Below are positions 23,652 through 32,973 of a stretch of DNA of 62,960 nucleotides, piece after piece. This DNA comes from Streptomyces sp. DI166 (lineage in GTDB: Bacteria; Actinomycetota; Actinomycetes; Streptomycetales; Streptomycetaceae): positions 1 through 62,960 of the forward strand of contig NZ_FLSP01000045.1 in NCBI RefSeq assembly GCF_900091315.1, in the 5' to 3' direction. The notes beneath the pieces were generated by a model. That model was not told the DNA's origin and searched no databases. It saw nothing but the letters and a program-made list of their open reading frames with translations. Every line of letters starts with the position of its first letter. Within the stretch, counting starts at the first letter, position 1. The position numbers were made by a program, and so were the translations under genes.

Positions 23652-23958
23652 GCGGGTTCTCCTGCGGCATGCGGGGATGTCGGGGGGACATCCGCAGTCA
23701 ATGGGGTGCCGTCGGTCGCGTTCGCCGGAGTTGTCCCACGGCGTGCGTCCAGTACGGCGATCAAGAGACTCGTACTGGTGCTCAAAGGTTGTACGTGAGT
23801 TCGGGGGAACTTCCTTGAGTACGTGTACTCATGCCGCGGCGCCCGCGCCGGTCCACTGTGGAAGCCACCGGACAGGATCCACCGGACAGGATCCACCGGA
23901 CAGGATCCACCGACCAGGAATCCACCTGGACACGGACCGACGCCAGGGGGGACCCGCG
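23652..23958. other. Divergent intergenic region with tandem repeats
   Basis: No gene is supported. The region contains promoters for the FG-GAP gene (minus) and the membrane-protein pair (plus), and the 14-bp tandem repeats at 23867-23908. Confidence 0.5.
23867..23908. repeat. Three exact tandem copies of a 14-bp unit
   Basis: ACCGGACAGGATCC is repeated three times head to tail (23867, 23881, 23895), followed by a degenerate fourth unit (ACCGACCAGGAATCC). It ends 51 bases before the ATG at 23959. Confidence 0.9.
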
Positions 23959-24264
23959 ATGCCGCCGAAGGACTCACTACCTCGCCGACTGCTGACCCTC
24001 GCCACGGACAACTGGGCCGCGCGTGCCTACTGGGCGCTCCTCGCGGCGGGCGTGGCCGTCGGCCTGGCCCTCCCGGAGAACCTCCTCGGCGCGGTCCCGC
24101 TGCTGCTCACGGCGCCGTTGTCGACCCTGGCGATCGCCGTGCCGCCGGTGGGCGACACGCTCGCCGGCGTCCTGGCGGCCGTATGGCTGCTGCTGAGCGC
24201 GCTGGTCAACGCCGCCGTGGCCGGCGCCCTCGCCCACCGCATGCGCGCCGAGCGGCACGCGTGA
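23959..24264 (+). CDS. Small membrane protein, SCO-type, first of a paralogous pair
   Basis: A 101-residue protein beginning MPPKDSLPRRLLTLATDNWAARAYWALL with two to three transmembrane helices (WALLAAGVAVGLALP; AVPLLLTAPLSTLAIAV; LAAVWLLLSALVNAAVAGAL). The N-terminal block LLTLATDNWAARAYWALL recurs in the next gene as ALLAPATDNWLSRGYLAL, so the two are paralogues. The genes overlap by four bases (GTGA) and must be translated together. I do not recognise the family. Confidence 0.7.
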   Translation: MPPKDSLPRRLLTLATDNWAARAYWALLAAGVAVGLALPENLLGAVPLLLTAPLSTLAIAVPPVGDTLAGVLAAVWLLLSALVNAAVAGALAHRMRAERHA

Positions 24265-24608
24265 ACGACTCGGAGAACGGAACAACGGACATGGAACGCT
24301 CCGCACGTCTGCGCGCCCTGCTGGCGCCCGCCACGGACAACTGGCTCTCGCGCGGCTATCTCGCGCTGGTCGCCGTGGCGATCGGGTTCTTCCTGTACGC
24401 GGTCCACATCTCCCCGGACCCGGGATTCGCCGCGATCTGGCCGGTCTTCGCCACGGCACCGCTCGGCTTCGGCGCCCTGCTGCTCGCGGTGCCCGTCGGC
24501 GGGGCGCAGTGGCTCGGCTCGCTGGTGTTCGTCGCCGGGACGGTGGCGGCGGGGCTGGTCAACGCCTCGCTGCTGGGGATGCTGGCGCGCGGGGTGCGCA
24601 CCGCCTGA
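24261..24608 (+). CDS. Small membrane protein, second of the pair
   Basis: A 115-residue membrane protein starting at GTG 24261 inside the previous stop codon; an internal ATG at 24291 (MERSARLRALLAPATDNW) is an alternative start. Three hydrophobic helices are visible: GYLALVAVAIGFFLYAV, WPVFATAPLGFGALLLAV, and LGSLVFVAGTVAAGLVNASLLGML. Paralogous to its upstream partner, suggesting a hetero-oligomeric membrane complex; function unknown. Confidence 0.7.
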   Translation: MNDSENGTTDMERSARLRALLAPATDNWLSRGYLALVAVAIGFFLYAVHISPDPGFAAIWPVFATAPLGFGALLLAVPVGGAQWLGSLVFVAGTVAAGLVNASLLGMLARGVRTA

Positions 24609-24630
24609 GCCGGGGCGGCCGGCCGTACGG

Positions 24631-24909
24631 CTACTGGTACGGCTGCTGCTGCGGCTGGCCGTACGGCTGGGCTCCCGCGGACTGGGCCTGGAGCTGTTCC
24701 GCCTGTTCCCTCGTCAGCCTCTGTTCGAGGCCGCAGAAGGTGCACTGGGTGGAGTACTTCGTCGACACCGGGAACAGCGGCACGAAGAACAGCGTGAACT
24801 TGGTGACCCGCTTGCGCAGGGTGTGCGCGGCGGGGTTGCCGCACTGTCCGCAGACCAGGGTGAGGATCGCCAGCTGGTACAGGTAGCCCTTGGTGCCGAA
24901 GATGATCAT
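24631..24909 (-). CDS. Zinc-ribbon membrane-associated protein
   Basis: A 92-residue protein. VCGQCGN and QCTFCGLE form a four-Cys zinc ribbon separated by a hydrophobic amphipathic stretch (KFTLFFVPLFPV), giving a ribbon-helix-ribbon shape seen in zinc_ribbon_15-type small proteins. The tail is Gln/Pro/Tyr rich (QPYGQPQQQPYQ). It converges on the membrane-protein pair. Function unknown. Confidence 0.75.
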   Translation of the reverse strand: MIIFGTKGYLYQLAILTLVCGQCGNPAAHTLRKRVTKFTLFFVPLFPVSTKYSTQCTFCGLEQRLTREQAEQLQAQSAGAQPYGQPQQQPYQ

Positions 24910-25000
24910 CTGCGGTGCCTCTCCTGGGTGGGGTCCTTCTCCCCAGTGTGACCGAGGGGGAACCGGTGTGGACGAGCGGGGAGACCACGGGGAAGGGAAA

Positions 25001-25027
25001 CGCCCCCGCCCGGTCGGGCAGGGGGCG
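25001..25027. terminator. Terminator after the Fe-S membrane protein gene
   Basis: CGCCCCC and GGGGGCG pair with an inner GCCCG/GGGC stem; it lies 22 bases beyond the stop of the minus-strand gene at 25049. Confidence 0.6.
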
Positions 25028-25048
25028 TCCCACGGTGCCGTGGGCGGG

Positions 25049-27331
25049 CTACTTCACCGGCTCCGGCTCCGGCTCGTTCTCCTCGGCGGCCTGGCCCTCC
25101 GGGTCGACCGGCGTCTTCACCGACTCCAGCAGCAGCTGGGCGACGTCGACGACCTGGATGGACTCCTTGGCCTTGCCGTCGTTCTTCTTGCCGTTCACCG
25201 AGTCGGTCAGCATGACCAGGCAGAACGGGCAGGCGGTGGAGACGATGTCCGGGTTGAGGGAGAGGGCCTCGTCGACGCGCTCGTTGTTGATGCGCTTGCC
25301 GATCCGCTCCTCCATCCACATCCGCGCGCCACCGGCGCCGCAGCAGAAGCCGCGCTCCTTGTGGCGGTGCATCTCCTCGTTCCTGAGGCCCGGGACGTTG
25401 GCGATGATCTCGCGCGGAGGCGTGTAGATCTTGTTGTGGCGGCCCAGGTAGCAGGGGTCGTGGTAGGTGATGATGCCCTCGACCGGGGTGACCGGGACCA
25501 GCTTGCCCTCGTCCACCAGGTGCTGCAGCAGCTGGGTGTGGTGGATGACCTCGTAGTCGCCGCCGATCTGCGGGTACTCGTTGCCGAGGGTGTTCAGGCA
25601 GTGGGGGCAGGTGGCGACGATCTTCTTGGCCGACTTGGGCTTGCGGGACTCTTCGGTCACCTTGCCCTCGTCGTCCATCTCCTCGCCGAACGCCATGTTC
25701 AGCGCGGCCACGTTCTCCATGCCGAGCTCCTGGAACAGGGGCTCGTTGCCGAGGCGGCGGGCGGAGTCACCGGTGCACTTCTCGTCGCCGCCCATGATCG
25801 CGAACTTGACGCCCGCCATGTGCAGCAGCTCCGCGAAGGCCTTGGTGGTCTTCTTGGCGCGGTCCTCCAGGGCGCCGGCGCAGCCGACCCAGTACAGGTA
25901 CTCGACCTCGGAGAGGTCCTCGATGTCCTTGCCGACCACCGGCACCTCGAAGTCGACTTCCTTCGTCCACTCCAGGCGCTGCTTCTTGGCCAGGCCCCAG
26001 GGGTTGCCCTTCTTCTCCAGGTTCTTGAGCATCGTGCCCGCCTCGGACGGGAACGCGGACTCGATCATCACCTGGTAGCGGCGCATGTCGACGATGTGGT
26101 CGATGTGCTCGATGTCCACCGGGCACTGCTCGACGCAGGCGCCGCAGGTGGTGCAGGACCACAGCACGTCCGGGTCGATGACGCCGTTCTCCTCGGCGGT
26201 GCCGATCAGCGGGCGCTCGGCCTCGGCGAGGGCGGCGGCGGGCACACCGGCCAGCTGCTCCTCGGACGCCTTCTCCTCGCCCTCCATGGTCTTGCCGCCG
26301 CCCGCGAGCAGGTACGGGGCCTTGGCGTGCGCGTGGTCGCGCAGCGACATGATCAGCAGCTTCGGGGAGAGCGGCTTGCCGGTGTTCCAGGCGGGGCACT
26401 GCGACTGGCAGCGGCCGCACTCGGTGCAGGTGGAGAAGTCCAGCAGGCCCTTCCAGGAGAACTGCTCGACCTGGGAGACACCGAAGACGTCGTCCTCGCC
26501 GGGGTCGGTGAAGTCGATCGGCTTGCCGCCGGAGGTCATCGGCAGCAGCGCGCCGAGCGAGGGCTCGCCGTCGGCGTTGCGCTTGAACCAGATGTTCGGG
26601 AAGCCGAGGAAGCGGTGCCAGGCCACACCCATGTCGGTCTTCAGGGCGACCGTGATCATCCAGATGAAGGACGCCGCGATCTTCAGGGCCGCGAAGAAGT
26701 AGGTGAGGTTCTGCAGCGTGGACAGGTCCAGGCCCTCAAGGGCGGAGACCACCGGGTACGAGATGAAGAAGGACGCCTCGTAGCTGTCCACGTGGTGCTG
26801 GGCGCCCTCCAGGGCGTGCAGCATGAAGATGCAGACACCGACGATCAGGATGATCGTCTCGACGAAGTAGGCCTGGCCGGTGTTGGAGCCCGCGAACCGG
26901 GACTTGCGGCCCGCCCCGCCCGGCCGCGACAGCTGCCGGACGGCGATGAGGACCACGATGCCGAGCACGGTCATGGTGCCGATGAACTCGACGAAGACGT
27001 TGTACGGCGCCCACTCGCCGATCACCGGGAGCAGCCAGTCGGCCTGGAAGAGCTGGCCGATGGCGTTCACGATGGTCAGCAGCAGCGTGTAGAAGCCGAT
27101 CGCCACGAACCAGTGCGCGACGCCGACGATGCCCCAGCGGTTCATCCGGGTGTGGCCGAGGAACTCCTTGGCCACCGTGATCGTCCGCACGACGGGGTCG
27201 TTGGTCCGGGCCCCGGCCGGCAGCGGTTGGCCGAGCATCATGAAGCGGACGAGCTGCAGGATGGCACGGCCGAACAGGGCGACGCCGACTGCCATGAGGA
27301 CCATCGACACGATGATCGCGGCGAGTTGCAT
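25049..27331 (-). CDS. Heterodisulfide-reductase-like Fe-S membrane oxidoreductase
   Basis: A 760-residue protein that combines an N-terminal NarI/HdrE-like membrane cytochrome region (about six helices in residues 1-300, with histidines such as FLGHTRMNRWGIVGVAHWF) with a HdrD-like cytoplasmic part. Two 4Fe-4S motifs (CTECGRCQSQCP and CTTCGACVEQCPVD) are followed by two cysteine-rich CCG domains (CPHCLNTLG ... HDPCYLG; GFCCGAGGARMW ... ACPFCLVML). The architecture predicts electron transfer between membrane quinols and a soluble thiol/disulfide or flavoprotein partner. ATG 27331 follows GAGGAGCCCC. The C terminus is acidic. Exact substrate unknown; broadly conserved in actinobacteria. Confidence 0.88.
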   Translation of the reverse strand: MQLAAIIVSMVLMAVGVALFGRAILQLVRFMMLGQPLPAGARTNDPVVRTITVAKEFLGHTRMNRWGIVGVAHWFVAIGFYTLLLTIVNAIGQLFQADWLLPVIGEWAPYNVFVEFIGTMTVLGIVVLIAVRQLSRPGGAGRKSRFAGSNTGQAYFVETIILIVGVCIFMLHALEGAQHHVDSYEASFFISYPVVSALEGLDLSTLQNLTYFFAALKIAASFIWMITVALKTDMGVAWHRFLGFPNIWFKRNADGEPSLGALLPMTSGGKPIDFTDPGEDDVFGVSQVEQFSWKGLLDFSTCTECGRCQSQCPAWNTGKPLSPKLLIMSLRDHAHAKAPYLLAGGGKTMEGEEKASEEQLAGVPAAALAEAERPLIGTAEENGVIDPDVLWSCTTCGACVEQCPVDIEHIDHIVDMRRYQVMIESAFPSEAGTMLKNLEKKGNPWGLAKKQRLEWTKEVDFEVPVVGKDIEDLSEVEYLYWVGCAGALEDRAKKTTKAFAELLHMAGVKFAIMGGDEKCTGDSARRLGNEPLFQELGMENVAALNMAFGEEMDDEGKVTEESRKPKSAKKIVATCPHCLNTLGNEYPQIGGDYEVIHHTQLLQHLVDEGKLVPVTPVEGIITYHDPCYLGRHNKIYTPPREIIANVPGLRNEEMHRHKERGFCCGAGGARMWMEERIGKRINNERVDEALSLNPDIVSTACPFCLVMLTDSVNGKKNDGKAKESIQVVDVAQLLLESVKTPVDPEGQAAEENEPEPEPVK

Positions 27332-27482
27332 TTCGGGGCTCCTCGGGCCTGCGAGGCGACATTACTAAGCGGTAACTTATGCAGTCCTCTGAGACTACCC
27401 GCATCCTCGGTCGCACTGTAGCCAGCGACGGGGTGATCTGGGTCGCTGAGGGTCGCCTTAAGAACCGATCGTGTTATTCACG

Positions 27483-27511
27483 CCAAATTAGTACATTCAG
27501 CACTAATTTGG
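27483..27511. promoter_or_regulatory. AT-rich 10-bp perfect palindrome
   Basis: CCAAATTAGT (27483-27492) and ACTAATTTGG (27502-27511) enclose a 9-nt centre. It ends four bases before the GTG of the plus-strand gene and lies in the divergent promoter, a typical operator position. It is strikingly AT-rich for this genome. Confidence 0.7.
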
Positions 27512-27515
27512 ATCC

Positions 27516-28535
27516 GTGCTCTACGGGATCGCCGCCGCCACCGCCGCCCTGTTCCTCTCCGCCGTCCTCACCGCCCTGGTCCGTGCCCCCGCCCTGCGCC
27601 TGAAACTGCTCGACCGGCGCCGGCAGCGCCCCCTGCCGCTGGGCGGCGGCGCGGCCGTCGTGCCGGTCACCTGCCTGGTGGCGGTGGCCGGCGACTGGAC
27701 GGGCGCCGCCCCGCTCGGCGCCGATGTCGTCCGGCTGCTGATCGCGGGCGCGGCGGTCGGCGCCCTCGGCCTGATCGCCGACGCGCGCCGGGTCAAGGCG
27801 CGGTTCCTGCTGGGCGGTACGGCGGTGGCGGCGGCGTGCGCGGTGCCGTACACGGAGACCGGGGCGCTGGGCGGCATCGCCGCCGTCTGCTGGATCATGG
27901 CCGTGACGCTGGCCTTCCGGGCGCTGGACCACGCCGACGGGCTCGCCGCCACCGTCGGCACGGTGACCGCCTTCGGGGTCGGCGTCTGCGCTGCGGCGGA
28001 GGTGCTGGACGGGCTCGCGGTGCTGCTGAGCGTGCTGGCCGCCGCGCTGACCGGGTTCCTGATGCACAACTGGCATCCCGCGCGCGTGGGGCTCGGCGCC
28101 TGCGGCTCCCTGTTCGCCGGGTTCACGCTCGCCGCGGCGGCCGTGGTGACCCGGGCCGGGCACGAGGGGGCCGCGAGTGCGGGCGTGCTGTTCGCGCTGA
28201 CGGCGGTGGCGAGCGCCGATGTGCTGCTGGTGGTGCTGGCCCGGCGGTTCGGCGGGCGCCCGCTGCTGCGCGGCGGCCCCGACCATCTCGCGCACCGGCT
28301 GCGGCGGCTCGGGCTGACCCCGCAGGGCGCGACCGTGGTGCTCGGCGCGGCGGCCTCGGCCGCGGTGGTCGTGGGCGTGCTGGTGCACCTCGGCCGGATG
28401 GCTCCCACGGGGGTGCTGTGGGTGGCGGCGGGTGCCCTGATCGTCGTGATTCTGCTCTTGAGAGTGAAGCGTCCGCAGTCTCGGCGGACCGCGTCCGTGC
28501 AGGTCGGAGCCCAGTTGCGTGTAAGGAATGGATAA
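27516..28535 (+). CDS. WecA/MraY-like glycosyl-1-phosphate transferase family membrane protein
   Basis: A 339-residue polytopic membrane protein with about ten helices, resembling the family that transfers sugar-1-phosphates to polyprenyl phosphate in cell-wall glycan synthesis. Family signs are RRRQRPLPLGGGAAV (the early cytoplasmic loop), LDHADGLAATVG (equivalent to the DGLDGLA motif, with His in place of one residue) and AHRLRRLGLTPQGA near the C terminus (the HR loop). The GTG at 27516 immediately follows the AT-rich palindrome. It ends two bases before the degenerate HAIR site of dnaK. The altered D-motif leaves some doubt about catalytic activity. Confidence 0.72.
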   Translation: MLYGIAAATAALFLSAVLTALVRAPALRLKLLDRRRQRPLPLGGGAAVVPVTCLVAVAGDWTGAAPLGADVVRLLIAGAAVGALGLIADARRVKARFLLGGTAVAAACAVPYTETGALGGIAAVCWIMAVTLAFRALDHADGLAATVGTVTAFGVGVCAAAEVLDGLAVLLSVLAAALTGFLMHNWHPARVGLGACGSLFAGFTLAAAAVVTRAGHEGAASAGVLFALTAVASADVLLVVLARRFGGRPLLRGGPDHLAHRLRRLGLTPQGATVVLGAAASAAVVVGVLVHLGRMAPTGVLWVAAGALIVVILLLRVKRPQSRRTASVQVGAQLRVRNG

Positions 28536-28537
28536 GA

Positions 28538-28558
28538 GTTGAGCCTCACAGACTCAGG
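28538..28558. promoter_or_regulatory. Degenerate second HAIR operator
   Basis: GTTGAGC-N7-ACTCAGG keeps the spacing of the HspR box with two changed bases in each arm, 31 bases upstream of the perfect copy. Multiple HAIR boxes are known before Streptomyces dnaK operons. Confidence 0.6.
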
Positions 28559-28589
28559 TCTGTTGACCGCGCTCGACGGCTCATGCACA

Positions 28590-28610
28590 CTTGAGTCCGT
28601 TCCACTCAAG
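28590..28610. promoter_or_regulatory. HAIR operator (HspR box) of the dnaK operon
   Basis: CTTGAGT-N7-ACTCAAG, an exact match to the HspR-associated inverted repeat. It lies 20 bases before the dnaK ATG, so HspR (encoded downstream) can shut off the operon until heat shock. Confidence 0.92.
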
Positions 28611-28629
28611 TCAGCTGGAGGAATCAACC

Positions 28630-30467
<1,838 letters not shown>

Positions 30468-30471
<4 letters not shown>

Positions 30472-31124
30472 CCGAGGAGACCCCGGGCTTCGAGGAGAAG
30501 CCCGACGTCCCCTCCGGCGCGACCCCCGACGACGCCGAGCCGAAGGCCGCCACCCCCGAGGGGGCGGCCCCGGCCGGGGACGCAGCAGCAACGACCACAC
30601 CGGACCCCGGTCTGATCGCCCAGCTGGACCAGGTCCGTACCGCGCTCGGTGAGCGCACCGCGGACCTCCAGCGGCTCCAGGCCGAGTACCAGAACTACCG
30701 CCGCCGCGTGGAGCGGGACCGGATCACGGTGCGGGAGATCGCCATCGCGAACCTCCTCACCGAACTCCTGCCCGTGCTCGACGACATCGGCCGCGCGCGG
30801 GAACACGGCGAGCTCGTCGGCGGATTCAAGTCCGTCGCGGAGTCGCTGGAGACCGTCGTGGCGAAGATGGGTCTGCAGCAGTTCGGCAAGGAGGGCGAGC
30901 CCTTTGACCCGACGATCCACGAGGCGCTGATGCACTCCTACGCGCCGGACGTCACCGAGACGACCTGCGTCGCGATCCTCCAGCCGGGGTATCGCATCGG
31001 CGAGCGCACCATCCGGCCCGCGCGGGTGGCTGTCGCCGAGCCCCAGCCGGGCGCGCAGAACGTCAAGGCCGAGGACGCCTCCGAGGCCGGCGAGGAGAAG
31101 GACAACGGCTCTGAAGAGGGCTGA
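30468..31124 (+). CDS. grpE: GrpE nucleotide exchange factor
   Basis: A 218-residue co-chaperone that releases ADP from DnaK. The N-terminal 65 residues are acidic and Ala/Pro-rich; the coiled coil spans LQRLQAEYQNYRRRVERDR, and the beta-wing region includes LLPVLDDIGRAREHGEL, MGLQQFGKEGEPFDPTIHEALM and LQPGYRIGERTIRPARVAVA. The start is a GTG inside the dnaK stop, so the two are translationally coupled. Confidence 0.96.
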
Positions 31125-31151
31125 TCACAGCAGGAAGGAGGGACGTCGGGG

Positions 31152-32333
31152 ATGAGCACCAAGGACTTCATCGAGAAGGACTACTACAAGGTCCTCGGCG
31201 TCCCCAAGGACGCCACCGAGGCCGAGATCAAGAAGGCGTACCGGAAGCTCGCGCGCGAGTTCCACCCGGACGCCAACAAGGGCAACGCCAAGGCCGAGGA
31301 GCGCTTCAAGGAGATCTCCGAGGCGAACGACGTCCTCGGCGACCCCAAGAAGCGCAAGGAGTACGACGAGGCCCGCGCCCTGTTCGGCAACGGCGGCTTC
31401 CGGCCGGGGCCGGGCGCGGGCGGCGGCTCCTTCAACTTCGACCTGAGCGACCTCTTCGGGGGTGCCCAGGGCGGCGGCGGCGCGGGCGCCGGCGGTTTCG
31501 GCGGCGGGCTCGGTGACGTCTTCGGGGGACTGTTCAACCGGGGTTCGTCCGGCACCGGCCGGGTGCAGCCCCGGCGCGGCCAGGACATCGACACCGAGGT
31601 CACGCTCACCTTCACCGAGGCCATCGAGGGCGCCACGGTGCCCCTGCGGATGTCCTCGCAGTCTCCGTGCAAGGCCTGTTCGGGCACCGGCGACAAGAAC
31701 GGCAACCCCCGGGTCTGCCCGACCTGCGTCGGCACCGGACAGGTCGCCCGGGGCTCGGGCGGCGGTTTCTCGCTGACCGACCCCTGCCCGGACTGCAAGG
31801 GCCGCGGCCTGATCGCCGAGAACCCCTGCGAGATCTGCAAGGGCAGCGGCCGGGCCAAGTCCTCGCGGACCATGCAGGTGCGCATCCCGGCCGGGGTCAA
31901 CGACGGCCAGCGCATCCGGCTGCGCGGCAAGGGCGCGCCCGGCGAGCGGGGCGGTCCGTCCGGTGACCTGTACGTCACGGTGCATGTGGACTCCCATCCG
32001 GTCTTCGGACGCAAGGGCGACAACCTGACGGTGACGGTGCCGGTGACGTTTGCGGAGGCGGCGCTCGGCGGCGAGGTCAGGGTGCCCACCCTGGGCGGGC
32101 CGCCGGTCACCCTGAAGCTGCCTCCGGGCACGCCCAACGGCCGCACCATGCGCGCCCGCGGCAAGGGCGCGGTCCGCAAGGACGGCACACGCGGGGACCT
32201 GCTGGTCACCGTGGAGGTGCGTGTCCCGAAGGACGTGACGGGGAAGGCTCGTGACGCGCTGGAGGCGTATCGCGAGGCGACCGCGGGCGAGGACCCGCGG
32301 GCGGAGCTGTTCCAGGCCGCGAAGGGAGCTTGA
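31152..32333 (+). CDS. dnaJ: DnaJ (Hsp40) co-chaperone
   Basis: A 393-residue type I Hsp40. The J domain carries HPD in AREFHPDANKG; a Gly/Phe-rich linker follows (GGGSFNFDLSDLFGG). Four CxxCxGxG zinc motifs are present (CKACSGTG, CPTCVGTG, CPDCKGRG, CEICKGSG), then the beta-rich substrate-binding domains. It stimulates DnaK ATPase activity and delivers clients. AGGAAGGAGGG precedes the ATG. Confidence 0.97.
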   Translation: MSTKDFIEKDYYKVLGVPKDATEAEIKKAYRKLAREFHPDANKGNAKAEERFKEISEANDVLGDPKKRKEYDEARALFGNGGFRPGPGAGGGSFNFDLSDLFGGAQGGGGAGAGGFGGGLGDVFGGLFNRGSSGTGRVQPRRGQDIDTEVTLTFTEAIEGATVPLRMSSQSPCKACSGTGDKNGNPRVCPTCVGTGQVARGSGGGFSLTDPCPDCKGRGLIAENPCEICKGSGRAKSSRTMQVRIPAGVNDGQRIRLRGKGAPGERGGPSGDLYVTVHVDSHPVFGRKGDNLTVTVPVTFAEAALGGEVRVPTLGGPPVTLKLPPGTPNGRTMRARGKGAVRKDGTRGDLLVTVEVRVPKDVTGKARDALEAYREATAGEDPRAELFQAAKGA

Positions 32334-32339
32334 TGCCAG

Positions 32340-32789
32340 ATGGACGGCCGTCGACGCAATCCGTATGAACTGACCGAGGACACCCCGGTCTACGTCATCT
32401 CGGTGGCGGCCCAGCTCTCCGGCCTGCACCCGCAGACGCTGCGCCAGTACGACCGACTGGGCCTGGTGTCTCCGGACCGCACGGCCGGACGGGGCCGTCG
32501 CTACTCGGCCCGCGACATCGAACTGCTGCGCACGGTGCAGCAGTTGTCGCAGGACGAGGGCATCAACCTGGCCGGCATCAAGCGGATCATCGAACTGCAG
32601 AACCAGGTCGCCGCACTCCAGGCCCGGGTCGCCGAACTCCAGTCGGCGCTCGACGGCGCCGCCGCGGCGATGCAGCAGCGCGAGGCGGCGGTGCACGCCT
32701 CGTACCGCCGCGATCTGGTGCCGTATCAGGAAGTCCAGCAGACCAGCGCGTTGGTGGTCTGGCGCCCCAAACGCCAGCAGAACGACTGA
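32340..32789 (+). CDS. hspR: HspR, MerR-type repressor of the heat-shock regulon
   Basis: A 149-residue MerR-family repressor. The winged helix covers YVISVAAQLSGLHPQTLRQY through GRGRRYSARDIELL, followed by a coiled coil (IIELQNQVAALQARVAELQSAL). It binds HAIR boxes, here upstream of dnaK (28590-28610, 28538-28558) and of clpB (45152-45172), closing an autoregulatory loop. The ATG at 32340 lies six bases past the dnaJ stop. Confidence 0.96.
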   Translation: MDGRRRNPYELTEDTPVYVISVAAQLSGLHPQTLRQYDRLGLVSPDRTAGRGRRYSARDIELLRTVQQLSQDEGINLAGIKRIIELQNQVAALQARVAELQSALDGAAAAMQQREAAVHASYRRDLVPYQEVQQTSALVVWRPKRQQND

Positions 32790-32807
32790 CGCGCGTACGG
32801 TACGCGC

Positions 32808-32842
32808 AAGGGGCCGCGGGTCTTGGTGACCCGCGGCCCCTT
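32808..32842. terminator. Terminator of the dnaK operon
   Basis: AAGGGGCCGCGGGTC pairs over 15 bp with GACCCGCGGCCCCTT around the loop TTGGT. Confidence 0.88.
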
Positions 32843-32973
32843 CGTCATGTTTTCTCCACGACTCCCACCGATCATGATCACTTTTCAGTCACGGGATCAC
32901 CATCCGGCCAAGATCACCGGTATACCTCGCACTCCGCCCCTCGGGAACACGGGGGCTCTGAAAAGGAGTTGGA

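Noticed and set aside
21147..23798. An 883-codon plus-strand frame opposite the two FG-GAP genes
   Set aside because: Mirror of the calcium-loop codons; the repeats seen are antisense images of the FG-GAP repeats.
23867..23935. Possible CRISPR array
   Set aside because: Units are 14 bp with no spacers and no cas genes; it is a simple tandem repeat.
24890..27421. An 843-codon plus-strand frame opposite the Fe-S oxidoreductase
   Set aside because: Composition is Gly/Ala/Val/Arg/Asp shadow of the real minus-strand gene; no domain or ribosome site.
28538..28610. Heat-shock operators as a novel regulatory system
   Set aside because: They match the known HspR/HAIR system of Streptomyces; kept only as annotation.
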